64,000 bases of DNA, taken from assembly GCF_900105415.1 (NCBI RefSeq), contig NZ_FNSM01000001.1, positions 620,001-684,000 on the forward strand, read 5' to 3'. The notes under the pieces were generated by a model, which searched no databases, was not told the origin of the DNA, and saw only the letters and a list, made by a program, of their open reading frames with translations. Below are positions 1 to 7,780 of this stretch, one piece after another (the first letter of the stretch is position 1; every line of letters begins with the position of its first letter). The stretch comes from Streptomyces sp. TLI_105. Its GTDB lineage: Bacteria; Actinomycetota; Actinomycetes; Streptomycetales; Streptomycetaceae. Made by a program: the position numbers and the translations under genes.

Positions 1-516
1 GGTGTCCTTGAAGATCTTCTCGAAGTCGAGGCGGGTGATGGCCTCGACGGTGGAGGAGCGCTGCGGCAGCTGGTACTCGGCGAGGGTGCCGAGGGTGCGC
101 GGGTCGAGCAGCTTCAGGAGGAAGCCGCTGAAGGTGCCGCAGACGGTGACGAGGCGGCCGCCGGCGTCGAAGGTGACCGTGGCGCACTCGCCGCCGACGG
201 CGGCGATCTTCTCGCTGGTGACCTTCGGGTCGCGGCCGAGCGGCCCGGACCAGGGGTAGGTACCGCTGCCGGCGCCGTCGGCGTGCATGCCGCTGCGGCC
301 GTTGGGGGCGAGGTACGGGTGCTGGGCGGGGCCCTTGCCCGGCACGGGCCGCGCGGTGGCGGGGGCGCCCTCGTAGTGGTCGACGAGGCGGTGACCGGGG
401 GCGAGGGGTATCTCCTCGGCCTGGGCGACGGGCGCGGAGCCCGCCAGAAGGGTCGCCGCGAGCGCGGCGACCAGCGCGAGCGCGCGCGCTCGTCTGCGGG
501 GCGGTGGGGTGGTCAA
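1..516 (-). CDS. secreted protein of unknown function, 3' end outside window
   Basis: The first 172 codons are visible; the gene runs off the left edge. Translation probably begins at a TTG, since GAGGAG lies 5 nt upstream of it. The N-terminus is a classic signal peptide: an Arg-rich n-region (PPPRRRARA), an Ala/Leu h-region and a likely cleavage after AQA at about residue 33. The mature part has alternating short strands with Gly-rich turns (for example FDAGGRLVTVCG) that could be beta-propeller blades, but this is only a guess. I do not recognise a family. Tandem GTTCAC decamers lie about 100 nt upstream. Confidence 0.75.
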   Translation of the reverse strand, partial: MTTPPPRRRARALALVAALAATLLAGSAPVAQAEEIPLAPGHRLVDHYEGAPATARPVPGKGPAQHPYLAPNGRSGMHADGAGSGTYPWSGPLGRDPKVTSEKIAAVGGECATVTFDAGGRLVTVCGTFSGFLLKLLDPRTLGTLAEYQLPQRSSTVEAITRLDFEKIFKDT

Positions 517-610
517 AGCGGCTCCTCGGGTCCTGACGGGTGTCGCGCCGGCGGCCGACGCTAGGACCGAGTTCGTGAAATGTACATGGAACTGCCCTGG
601 GTTTCATGGG

Positions 611-640
611 CAGTTCACAGCAGTTCACGGGAGTTCACGG
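611..640. promoter_or_regulatory. three tandem GTTCAC decamers, PHO-box-like
   Basis: Three consecutive 10-bp units (cagttcacag, cagttcacgg, gagttcacgg) lie between the 64-aa membrane peptide and the start of the secreted protein. GTTCAC direct repeats are the hallmark of Streptomyces PhoP boxes. The known boxes use 11-nt units, so the 10-nt spacing is off. A separate perfect ATGTACAT palindrome sits at 580-587. Confidence 0.4.
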
Positions 641-651
641 AGCCGTGACGA

Positions 652-846
652 TCACGGTCTGAGGCTGGAGACCACGTTGGCGGTGGCGGCCACGCCGTTG
701 TGGATGGTGGGCGCCATGCTGGTGCCGGCGAGGAAGAAGCCGAGCAGGGCGCAGACCAGGGCGTGCGTGACCTTCAGGCCACCGTTCCGCAGGAAGATCA
801 CGGCCAGCACCAGCAGCAGCACCACGACAGAAATGGAAACGGCCAT
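652..846 (-). CDS. small conserved-looking membrane protein (64 aa)
   Basis: This 64-codon gene encodes an N-terminal hydrophobic helix (residues about 3-20, rich in Val, Leu and Ile), a short polar turn with NGG, and a second hydrophobic segment (about residues 28-44). The tail is polar. It therefore looks like a two-helix inner-membrane peptide. GGAGGG lies upstream of the ATG, though at long spacing. It has the feel of a conserved Streptomyces hypothetical protein. I cannot assign a function, and it shows no obvious operon partner. Confidence 0.6.
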   Translation of the reverse strand: MAVSISVVVLLLVLAVIFLRNGGLKVTHALVCALLGFFLAGTSMAPTIHNGVAATANVVSSLRP

Positions 847-1011
847 CGCTCTCACGTCCCTCCGTCGCCGCACCGGAATTGCGGCGTTCGGCGGACAGTG
901 TGGCGGAATGCACGGTCCGTCCGGGCGTATGGCGGGGCGGCCATACGGGTGAGATTCGGCCAGGGGGCGGTCGGGGGACCGCGGCGAGGACGCCCGCGGC
1001 GGGCGGTCGTC

Positions 1012-1066
1012 GTGTCCGCACCCCTCCTGAAGACCGGCTCGACAGGACGCGGAGGGGTGCGGACAC
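1012..1066 (-). terminator. hairpin terminator of the acyl-CoA dehydrogenase operon
   Basis: A perfect 16-bp inverted repeat (arms 1012-1027 and 1051-1066, core CCGCACCCCTCC) with a 23-nt loop lies just past the stop codon of the last dehydrogenase gene. No U-tract follows, as is usual in this genus. Confidence 0.75.
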
Positions 1067-1073
1067 GGGGCCC

Positions 1074-2210
1074 TTACTCGGGCGCGGGCAGGTCCATCAG
1101 AGCCGCGATCGTGTCCTGGTGCCGGCCCGCCGAACCCAGGGCGATCTGGTCGGACTTGGCCCGCTTCAGCGCCAGGTGCGCCGGGTGTTCCCAGGTCATC
1201 CCGATCCCGCCGTGCAGCTGCACGCACTCCTCGGCGGCGCGGACCGCGACCTTGGAGCAGTAGGCCTGGGCCACCGCCACGGTCAGCGGGGCGTCCGGGT
1301 CGCCGGTGGCGAGGGCGTCGGCGGCGGCGCGGGCCGCGGCCCTGGCCCCGACGAGGTCCAGCCAGAGCTGGGCCATGCGGTGCTTCAGGGCCTGGAAGGA
1401 GCCCACGGGCCGGTTGAACTGGTGGCGCTCGCGGGTGTACCGGACGGTCTCCTCCAGACACCGTTCGGCGAGGCCGAGCTGCTCGGAGGCGAGCAGTCCC
1501 GCGCCGGCGAGGAGGCCGCGCCGGACGGCCGCGCGGGCGGTGTCGCCGTCGGCGAGCCGGGTGCCGCTCCCGGGCTCCGGGGTGACGCGGGCGAGGGGGC
1601 GGGTGAGGTCGAGCGGGATCTGCGGCTCGACGGTCGCCTCTCCGGCCGGTACGGCGTACAGGCCGTCGGCGCGCGGGACGAGGAGGACGTCGGCCGCGAC
1701 GGCGTCGGCGACGCCCGCGACGGTGGGGACGGGCAGCGGCCCTGCGCCGGTCGCGGTGGACGGGGACGGCGCTCCGGGCGGGAACGGCTCCGCGTCCGGT
1801 GCGGTCGACAGGGGTACGGCGAGCACCGCGACCGTCCGGCCGCTCGCGAGCTCCGCCAGGAGCTCGACGGCCGGGCCGCCGCCCTCCCCCGCGAGGCCGA
1901 GCAGCGTCTCCGTGGCCACCACCGCGCTCGTGAGGTACGGCAGCGGTGTCACCGCGCGGCCCAGCTCCTCCAGGACCACCGCGGCCTCGCGGTGGCTCGC
2001 GCCCTGGCCGCCGAGCTTCTCGGGGACGAGGAGTCCGGCGGCGCCGATGTCGCCCGCGAGGGACTTCCAGAGGCCGGGGACGTACGGCTCGTCCGTCTCG
2101 ATCCGGTCGAGGAGGGTCTGGTGGCCGGCCCGGTCGGCGAGCAGGGCGCGGACGGCCGCCCTCAGGTCGTCCTCGGTCTCGGAGTACAGCAGATCGGTCT
2201 GTGCCGTCAT
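1074..2210 (-). CDS. acyl-CoA dehydrogenase family protein (second subunit)
   Basis: This 378-aa protein has the acyl-CoA dehydrogenase fold. It shows an N-terminal helical domain with LGGQGASHREA, a beta domain from about residue 120, and C-terminal signatures ERHQFNRPVGSFQALKHR and QLHGGIGMTWEHP. The usual catalytic-base segment (GTSE-type), present in the neighbouring dehydrogenase, is not evident here. Its ATG overlaps the upstream gene's stop codon by 4 nt, so the two are probably translationally coupled. Adjacent, overlapping dehydrogenases of this kind form alpha2-beta2 complexes in steroid and acyl side-chain degradation of actinobacteria. I infer the same arrangement. The substrate is unknown. 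Confidence 0.9.
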   Translation of the reverse strand: MTAQTDLLYSETEDDLRAAVRALLADRAGHQTLLDRIETDEPYVPGLWKSLAGDIGAAGLLVPEKLGGQGASHREAAVVLEELGRAVTPLPYLTSAVVATETLLGLAGEGGGPAVELLAELASGRTVAVLAVPLSTAPDAEPFPPGAPSPSTATGAGPLPVPTVAGVADAVAADVLLVPRADGLYAVPAGEATVEPQIPLDLTRPLARVTPEPGSGTRLADGDTARAAVRRGLLAGAGLLASEQLGLAERCLEETVRYTRERHQFNRPVGSFQALKHRMAQLWLDLVGARAAARAAADALATGDPDAPLTVAVAQAYCSKVAVRAAEECVQLHGGIGMTWEHPAHLALKRAKSDQIALGSAGRHQDTIAALMDLPAPE

Positions 2211-3388
2211 CGGGTCAGGTCCTTCCAGGCGACGTCCTTGTCGTTGCGGGGCTCCGGCGGCAGGCCGAGGACCCGCTCGGCGACGATGTTGAGGAGCACC
2301 TCGCTGGTCCCGCCCTCGATCGAGTTGCCCTTGGAGCGCAGATAGCGGTATCCGGCGTCCCGTCCGGTGAAGTCGACGAGCTCGGGGCGGCGCATCTCCC
2401 ACTCGCCGTACAACAGGCCTTCGTCCCCGAGGAGTTCGACCTCCAGGCCGCTGATGGCCTGGTTGAGCCGGGCGAAGCCGAGCTTCATCGCGCTGCCCTC
2501 GGGGCCGGGCTGTCCGGCGACGAGCTGCTGGCGCAGGCGTTCGCCGGTGAGCCGGGCGACCTCGGCGTCGACCCAGAGGTCGAGGAGGCGCCGGTGCAGC
2601 TCGTGGGTGCGCAGCTCGGGGCGCTCGCGCCAGGTCGTGGCGAGCTTCCCGATCATGCCGCCCTCGCGGGGGATGCGGGCGCCGCCGATGGAGACCCGCT
2701 CGTTCATCAGGGTGGTCTGGGCGACCCGCCAGCCGTCGCCGACCTCGCCGAGACGGTGGGCGTCGGGGATGCGGACGCCGGTGAGGAAGACCTCGTTGAA
2801 CTCGGCCTCGCCGGTGATCTGGCGCAGTGGCCTGACCTCCACCCCGGGGTCGGTCATGTCGCAGACGAAGTAGGTGATGCCCCGGTGCTTGGGGGCGTCC
2901 GGGTCGGTGCGGGCGATGAGGATGGCCCAGCGGGCGATGTGGGCGCTGGAGGTCCACACCTTCTGCCCGTCGATCACCCAGCTGTCGCCGTCCCGTACGG
3001 CGCGGGTGCCGAGCGCGGCGAGGTCGGAGCCGGCGCCGGGCTCGCTGAAGAGCTGGCACCAGACCTCCTCGCCGACCCAGAGGGGCCGCAGGAAGCGCTT
3101 CTTGACCTCCTCCGAGCCGTAGGCGAGGAGGGTGGGGGCGGCCATGCCGAGGCCGATGCCGATCCGGCGCGGGTCGTTGTCGGGGGCTCCCGCGGCGGCG
3201 AGTTCGGCGTCGACGACGGCCTGGAGGGCGCGGGGCGCGTCGAGTCCGCCGAGGCCCACGGGGTAGTGCACCCAGGCGAGTCCGGCGTCGAAGCGGGCCT
3301 CCAGGAAGTCGGTGCGGTCGGTCGTGGCGGGCGGGTGCTCGGCGAGCAACTGCCTCGTTCGGGAGCGGAGTTCCTCGGCGTCGGTCAT
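2207..3388 (-). CDS. acyl-CoA dehydrogenase (catalytic subunit)
   Basis: This 393-aa flavoenzyme would oxidise an acyl-CoA at alpha-beta. Clear family motifs are FSEPGAGSDLAALGTRA (FAD and substrate contact), QKVWTSSAHIARW, and near the C-terminus GNSIEGGTSEVLLNIVAERVLG. The GTSE motif is the typical base-bearing segment. The start codon overlaps the stop codon of the oxidoreductase upstream by 4 nt, and its own stop overlaps the next dehydrogenase start. The three genes are thus one transcription unit, probably controlled by the TetR-like sites upstream of the first gene. Confidence 0.93.
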   Translation of the reverse strand: MTDAEELRSRTRQLLAEHPPATTDRTDFLEARFDAGLAWVHYPVGLGGLDAPRALQAVVDAELAAAGAPDNDPRRIGIGLGMAAPTLLAYGSEEVKKRFLRPLWVGEEVWCQLFSEPGAGSDLAALGTRAVRDGDSWVIDGQKVWTSSAHIARWAILIARTDPDAPKHRGITYFVCDMTDPGVEVRPLRQITGEAEFNEVFLTGVRIPDAHRLGEVGDGWRVAQTTLMNERVSIGGARIPREGGMIGKLATTWRERPELRTHELHRRLLDLWVDAEVARLTGERLRQQLVAGQPGPEGSAMKLGFARLNQAISGLEVELLGDEGLLYGEWEMRRPELVDFTGRDAGYRYLRSKGNSIEGGTSEVLLNIVAERVLGLPPEPRNDKDVAWKDLTR

Positions 3389-4353
3389 GCGTGGGCTCCT
3401 TCCGGGAGGACGACCAGGCGGCCGGTGGTGGCGCCGTCGGCGACGCGCTGGACGGCGTCCGCCGCGCCCGCGAAGGGGACGCGTTCACCGATGAGCGGCT
3501 TGATGAGCCCCTTCGCCGCGTAGGCGGTCAGGGTCTCGTGGCAGCGGCCGATGGAGGCCGGGTCCTTCGCCGCGTACAGGCCCCAGTGGAGGCCGAGGAC
3601 CGAGTAGTTCTTCACCAGGGCGTGGTTGAGGGCGGGGGCGGGAACGGTGCCGCTCGCGAAGCCGACGATCACGATCCGGCCCTCGAAGGCCACGCACTTG
3701 GCGGACTGCTGGTAGGCCTCGCCGCCGACCGGGTCGTAGATCACGTCGGCGCCCCGGCCGCCGGTCGCGGCCTTGACGGCGGCGATGACGTCCTCGGAGC
3801 GGCGGTCGATCACCAGGTCGCAGCCGAGGGCGCGGGCGACGGCCGCCTTCTCGGGGCCGCCGACGACGCCGATGACGGTCGCGCCGGCCGCCTTGCCGAG
3901 CTGGACGGCGGCGCTGCCGACGCCGCCCGCCGCCGCGTGGACGAGGAGGGTCTCGCCCTCCTGGAGGGCGGCGCGGCGGTGCAGGCCGAACCAGCCCGTC
4001 TGGTAGCCGATGTGCAGCGCGGCGGCCTCGGCGTCGTCGAGCGCCTCCGGGGCGGGCAGGAGCCCGGCGGCGTCGGCGAGGGTGTACTCGGCGAAGCCGC
4101 CGTGCGGGAGGGCGGCGGTGGTGATGACCCGGCGCCCGTCCTCGGTCTCGGCGCAGACCTCGACGCCGGGGGTGAAGGGCAGCGGGGGCCGCACCTGGTA
4201 GTGGCCGCGGCAGAGCAGCGCGTCGGGGAAGTTGACGTTCGCCGCGCGGACCCTGAGGAGGACCTGGCCGTCGCCGGGCGTGGGCGGTTCCACCTCTTCG
4301 CGGCGCATCACCGCGCGCGGTTCGCCGTTCTCGTACACACGCCATGCCTGCAT
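3385..4353 (-). CDS. NADPH:quinone oxidoreductase family protein (MDR, zinc-free)
   Basis: This 322-aa medium-chain dehydrogenase/reductase has an N-terminal GroES-like domain and a Rossmann fold with HAAAGGVGSAAVQLGKAAGA (about residues 138-157), the NADPH-binding signature of quinone oxidoreductases and enoyl reductases. No structural-zinc Cys cluster is visible. GGAGG lies 8 nt before the ATG. It is the first gene of the acyl-CoA dehydrogenase operon and likely reduces an enoyl or quinone intermediate in the same pathway. The substrate cannot be told from sequence. Confidence 0.88.
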   Translation of the reverse strand: MQAWRVYENGEPRAVMRREEVEPPTPGDGQVLLRVRAANVNFPDALLCRGHYQVRPPLPFTPGVEVCAETEDGRRVITTAALPHGGFAEYTLADAAGLLPAPEALDDAEAAALHIGYQTGWFGLHRRAALQEGETLLVHAAAGGVGSAAVQLGKAAGATVIGVVGGPEKAAVARALGCDLVIDRRSEDVIAAVKAATGGRGADVIYDPVGGEAYQQSAKCVAFEGRIVIVGFASGTVPAPALNHALVKNYSVLGLHWGLYAAKDPASIGRCHETLTAYAAKGLIKPLIGERVPFAGAADAVQRVADGATTGRLVVLPEGAHA

Positions 4354-4371
4354 CCGGAATGCCTCCTCCGT

Positions 4372-4405
4372 ACCGAGCGGTCGGTGGCATACTAAGCGGT
4401 CGCTT
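4372..4405. promoter_or_regulatory. two adjacent palindromes, TetR-family-like operators
   Basis: Two inverted repeats lie just upstream of the oxidoreductase gene: ACCGA-GCGG-TCGGT (4372-4385) and AAGCG-GT-CGCTT (4394-4405). Such sites in front of acyl-CoA dehydrogenase operons are typically bound by TetR regulators of lipid catabolism. No TetR gene lies in the window, so the regulator would act in trans. Confidence 0.6.
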
Positions 4406-4422
4406 GCCCCGAGGGGAACCGG

Positions 4423-5010
4423 TCAGCCGGACTTCTTGGGACGCGCCCTGACGTGCATGCGCTCCCCCTGCGGCCCGAACAGGCTCAGGAACTCCACCGG
4501 ACCCTCGGCCGTCGGCCCGAACCAGTGCGGGACGCGCGTGTCGAACTCGGCCGCCTCGCCGGCGGCCAGGACGACGTCGTGCTCGCCCAGGACGAGCCGG
4601 AGCCTCCCGGAGAGCACGTACAGCCACTCGTACCCCTCGTGCACCCGGGGCTCCGGCGCCTCGTGCGCCTTCTCCTGGATCACCTTGTACGCCTGGAGCC
4701 CGCCGGGCTGCCGGGTCAGGGGGTACATCGTCCGCCCGTGGCGCACGATGGGCTTCGCCTTGACCCGGGGGTCGCCCACCGGCGGGGCCCCGACCAGCTC
4801 GTCCAGGGGGACCTGGTGGGCGCGGGCGAGCGGCAGGAGCAGTTCGAGGCTGGGCTTGCGCTGCCCGGACTCCAGCCGGGACAGGGTGCTCACGGAGATC
4901 CCGGTGGCGGCGGAGAGCTCGGCGAGCGTCACCCCGCGGTCACGGCGGACACGGCGGAGCCGGGGGCCGACCTCGGTCAGCACGGCGTCGATGCGATCGT
5001 CTTCGGTCAT
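4423..5010 (-). CDS. XRE-family regulator with C-terminal cupin domain
   Basis: This 195-aa protein has an N-terminal helix-turn-helix (about residues 15-70, with RRDRGVTLAELSAATGISVSTLSRLESG) and a cupin barrel (about residues 105-180, with HEGYEWLYVLSGRLRLVLGEH). This XRE-cupin architecture senses small ligands and represses or activates nearby genes. It is transcribed in the same direction as the dehydrogenase operon but lies upstream of that operon's own operators, so it need not control it. A plausible autoregulatory region upstream (5011-5060) contains the inverted repeat GTTC-TTTGCG-GAAC. Confidence 0.9.
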   Translation of the reverse strand: MTEDDRIDAVLTEVGPRLRRVRRDRGVTLAELSAATGISVSTLSRLESGQRKPSLELLLPLARAHQVPLDELVGAPPVGDPRVKAKPIVRHGRTMYPLTRQPGGLQAYKVIQEKAHEAPEPRVHEGYEWLYVLSGRLRLVLGEHDVVLAAGEAAEFDTRVPHWFGPTAEGPVEFLSLFGPQGERMHVRARPKKSG

Positions 5011-5216
5011 GCGGCCAGTGTTGCAGAAACGGCAAGGTTCTTTGCGGAACGCTCATAGGCGGGGCCCTCTCTCTCCAGGGGGCGGGTCGAACCGGTATTC
5101 CCGTCGGCCGGCCGGATGAAAGAGGGCGACTGGGGCTGCGCCGCACGGGCCCACGGGTGAGGATCGGCCATGGTGACCACATTCGGCCACGTACGACACA
5201 AGGACGGGACACCTCC

Positions 5217-5990
5217 ATGCTCGGTACGCAGTTCACCCAGGGCTCCCCCAACTGGCTCGACCTCGGCAGCCCCGACACCGAGGGCGCCGCCGCGTTCTAC
5301 GGAGCCGTCTTCGGCTGGGAGTTCCGGTCGGCGGGGCCGGAGGCCGGCGGCTACGGCTTCTTCCGGCAGGACGGCCACACGGTCGGCGCCCTGGGGCCGC
5401 TCGACGAGGGCGCGCGCAGCGCCTGGACGGTGTACTTCCAGACCTCGGACGCGGCCGCGACCCAGAAGGCCGCCGAGGCGGCGGGCGGAAGGGTCCGCGT
5501 CGAGGCCTTCGACGTCATGGACGCCGGCCGCATGGCCTGCCTCACCGACCCGGCCGGCGCCGAGTTCGCCGTCTGGCAGCCGGGCAAGGTGAAGGGCCTG
5601 GAGCGGACCTCCTCCCCGAACACCCTCGTCTGGGCCGAACTGCACGTCCCCGACCCGGAGTCCACGCTCGGCTTCTACCGGAGCCTCTTCGACTGGCGTT
5701 GGGCGTCGATGGACGCCCCCGGCATGACCTACCGGGTGATCTCCACCGCCGAGGGGGACCAGGAGGAGGCCTCCTTCGGCGGGGTGGCGGAGGCCCAGGA
5801 AGGGATGACGCCCTCCTGGATCCCCTACTTCGCGGTCGAGGACGCCGACGCGACCGCCCTCTCGACCCTGGGCAACGGCGGCTCGGTCCTGATGCCCGCC
5901 GCCGACATCCCCGACGTCGGCCGCATCGCCTGGCTCGCCGACCCCTCCGACGCGATCTTCGCGGTGCTGAAGCCCGCGCCGAGGGGGTGA
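5217..5990 (+). CDS. two-domain VOC (glyoxalase/bleomycin-resistance fold) protein
   Basis: This 257-aa protein is a tandem of two VOC modules. The first (about residues 5-115) begins NWLDLGSPDTEGAAAFYGAVFGW; the second (about residues 130-255) begins VWAELHVPDPESTLGFYRSLFDW. Each ends in the usual D-P-(A/S)-x-A-x-F-A motif. Such tandem proteins are metal-dependent lyases, dioxygenases or ligand binders; the exact role is unknown. I chose the ATG at 5217 (AAGGACGG upstream) over an in-frame GTG 20 codons earlier because the family starts directly with the first beta strand. Confidence 0.85.
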   Translation: MLGTQFTQGSPNWLDLGSPDTEGAAAFYGAVFGWEFRSAGPEAGGYGFFRQDGHTVGALGPLDEGARSAWTVYFQTSDAAATQKAAEAAGGRVRVEAFDVMDAGRMACLTDPAGAEFAVWQPGKVKGLERTSSPNTLVWAELHVPDPESTLGFYRSLFDWRWASMDAPGMTYRVISTAEGDQEEASFGGVAEAQEGMTPSWIPYFAVEDADATALSTLGNGGSVLMPAADIPDVGRIAWLADPSDAIFAVLKPAPRG

Positions 5991-6009
5991 GCGGGACCCG
6001 TCCCCAGCG

Positions 6010-6762
6010 TCAGCGGCCGAAGAGTTCGAACGTCACCGCCGGGCGGTTCGCGAAGCGGGACGAGGATCGGGCGGTCGCCGTGGTGAGGAAGGTGCGGACG
6101 TACTCCTCCGGGTCCTCGTCCGTCAGCGCCTCGATGTAGGCGCGGTGGCAGAGGAGGGAGCGGATCGCGCGGTCCAGGCCCGGGGCCGCGTCGACCGCGT
6201 GGGTCGGGGTGCTGGAGGCGGCGACCGCGACCCAGCGGACGCCGTTCCAGGGCTCCAGGCCCTGCTCGGTCAGTTCGGGGAAGATCCAGCGGTTTCCTGC
6301 GTCGGCGGCCGCGTCCAGCGTGGCGCGGCCGACGGCCAGGTGGTCGGGGGTGTTCCAGGGCGCGCCCGGACCCCCGCCCCAGGTGTCGCGGTGGTTGAGG
6401 GTGATCACGAGCTCCGGGCGGTGGCGGCGGATCGCGGCCGCGATGTCCCGGCGCAGGCCGAGCCCGTACTCGATCACGCCGTCGCGGTGGTCGAGGAACT
6501 CGACGGTGTCCACGCCGACGACGGCGGCGCTGTCCCGCTGCTCGCGCTCGCGGAGCGGGCCGCAGACGTCCGGGGCGAGGGTGTCGATGCCGGCCTCGCC
6601 CCGGGTCGCGAGGACGTACGCGACCTCCTTCCCCTCGTCCGTCCAGGCGGCGACCGCCGCCGCGCAGCCGTACTCCAGGTCGTCGGGGTGGGCGACGACG
6701 CACAGCGCGCGCTGCCAGTCGCCGGGCATCTCCAGGAGGTCCATCGCATCCGTGTCGATCAT
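6010..6762 (-). CDS. PIG-L family zinc deacetylase
   Basis: This 250-aa protein has the diagnostic PIG-L/LmbE zinc motif AHPDD (His25, Asp27, Asp28) after a short beta strand, and a second conserved block with LNHRDTWGGGPGAPWNTPDHLAVG carrying the distal His ligand. The family removes N-acetyl groups from GlcNAc-type sugars or their conjugates. Its ATG overlaps the stop codon of the SIS isomerase gene by 4 nt, so the two are co-translated. Together with the sugar-type GntR/LacI regulator upstream this suggests catabolism of an N-acetylated amino sugar. The substrate is an inference. Confidence 0.88.
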   Translation of the reverse strand: MIDTDAMDLLEMPGDWQRALCVVAHPDDLEYGCAAAVAAWTDEGKEVAYVLATRGEAGIDTLAPDVCGPLREREQRDSAAVVGVDTVEFLDHRDGVIEYGLGLRRDIAAAIRRHRPELVITLNHRDTWGGGPGAPWNTPDHLAVGRATLDAAADAGNRWIFPELTEQGLEPWNGVRWVAVAASSTPTHAVDAAPGLDRAIRSLLCHRAYIEALTDEDPEEYVRTFLTTATARSSSRFANRPAVTFELFGR

Positions 6763-7691
6763 GACCGCAGGATACGGGTCGCGTCCGCCGCCGTCGGGCG
6801 GAACGCCCCGGCGAGGATCACCGAGCGCGAGACGTGGCGCGGGCGGTCCGGGTTGAGGCCGCGCCGGTCCGCGAGGGCGACCGCGAGCCGCTGGGCGCGG
6901 ACGAGGGCCGCGACCGGATCGATCGCGTCGGCGGCGAACAGCGCGCCGGTGGACTCCACTTCGTCCCGGAGCCCGGACGGGGCGGGGCCGAGGCAGCAGA
7001 CCAGGCTCGCCCGGTCGCTGATGCTGATCGGGCCGTGGCGGTACTCCATCGCCGCGTACGACTCCGTCCAGGCGCGGGCCACTTCGCGCAGTTTGAGCGC
7101 CGCCTCGTCGGCGAGCCCGACGGTCCAGCCGGTGCCGAGGAAGGTGAACTGACCGCGCCGCTCCCAGGCGGCGGGCAGCTGCTCGTAGAGGACGAGTTCG
7201 GCGTCGGCGATCGCCGGGCCGAGGTCCACCCCGAGCCCGGCGCGCAGGAGTTGGAGGGCGGTGGTGGCGAATCGGGTCTGGACGACGGAGCGTTCGTCGG
7301 CGAAGCCGAGGTCGACGATCCGGTCGGCGAGCCGCCCGGCGGGGCTGTCGGGGACGCCGGTGACGACGAGCGTCGGGACGCGGCCGGCGGCGCGGGCGAG
7401 CAGGTCCACGACCTCCGTGGTGGTGCCGGAGCGGGTGAGGGCCACGATCCGGTCGTAGCCACGGCCGAGCGGGGTCGTGTCGGAGGCGGGGAACGCGTCG
7501 GTCTCGCCCGCGCCGAGGGACTCCCGCAGCGCGGCGTAGGCGCGGGCGATGAAGTACGAGGTGCCGCAGCCGACGACCGCCACCCGCTCGCCTCGGGCCG
7601 GCAGCAGGCCGGTGTCGCGGTCGGCGATCTCGGCGGCACGCCGCCAGCAGTCGGGCTGGCCGGCGATCTCCGCGCTGACGTGGGTGCTCAT
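6759..7691 (-). CDS. SIS-domain sugar isomerase/deaminase (AgaS/GlmS-like)
   Basis: This 310-aa protein consists of two SIS modules. The first (about residues 35-160) has VAVVGCGTSYFIARA and ALTRSGTTTEVVDLL; the second (about residues 185-300) has FLGTGWTVGLADEAALKLREVA and AAMEYRHGPISI. These are the phosphosugar-binding and ketose-aldose isomerase signatures of AgaS and of the GlmS isomerase half. There is no glutamine amidotransferase domain, so a catabolic deaminase/isomerase is more likely. The start ATG at 7691 follows GAGGAGAGG. It forms an operon with the PIG-L deacetylase. Confidence 0.88.
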   Translation of the reverse strand: MSTHVSAEIAGQPDCWRRAAEIADRDTGLLPARGERVAVVGCGTSYFIARAYAALRESLGAGETDAFPASDTTPLGRGYDRIVALTRSGTTTEVVDLLARAAGRVPTLVVTGVPDSPAGRLADRIVDLGFADERSVVQTRFATTALQLLRAGLGVDLGPAIADAELVLYEQLPAAWERRGQFTFLGTGWTVGLADEAALKLREVARAWTESYAAMEYRHGPISISDRASLVCCLGPAPSGLRDEVESTGALFAADAIDPVAALVRAQRLAVALADRRGLNPDRPRHVSRSVILAGAFRPTAADATRILRS

Positions 7692-7780
7692 GGTCCGGGT
7701 CCTCTCCTCGCAGGGGCCCTCACGGGTCCGGACCGAGTTGTATCCCCGCGCGAGCAGAGCACACCATGAGCAATCCGAAC

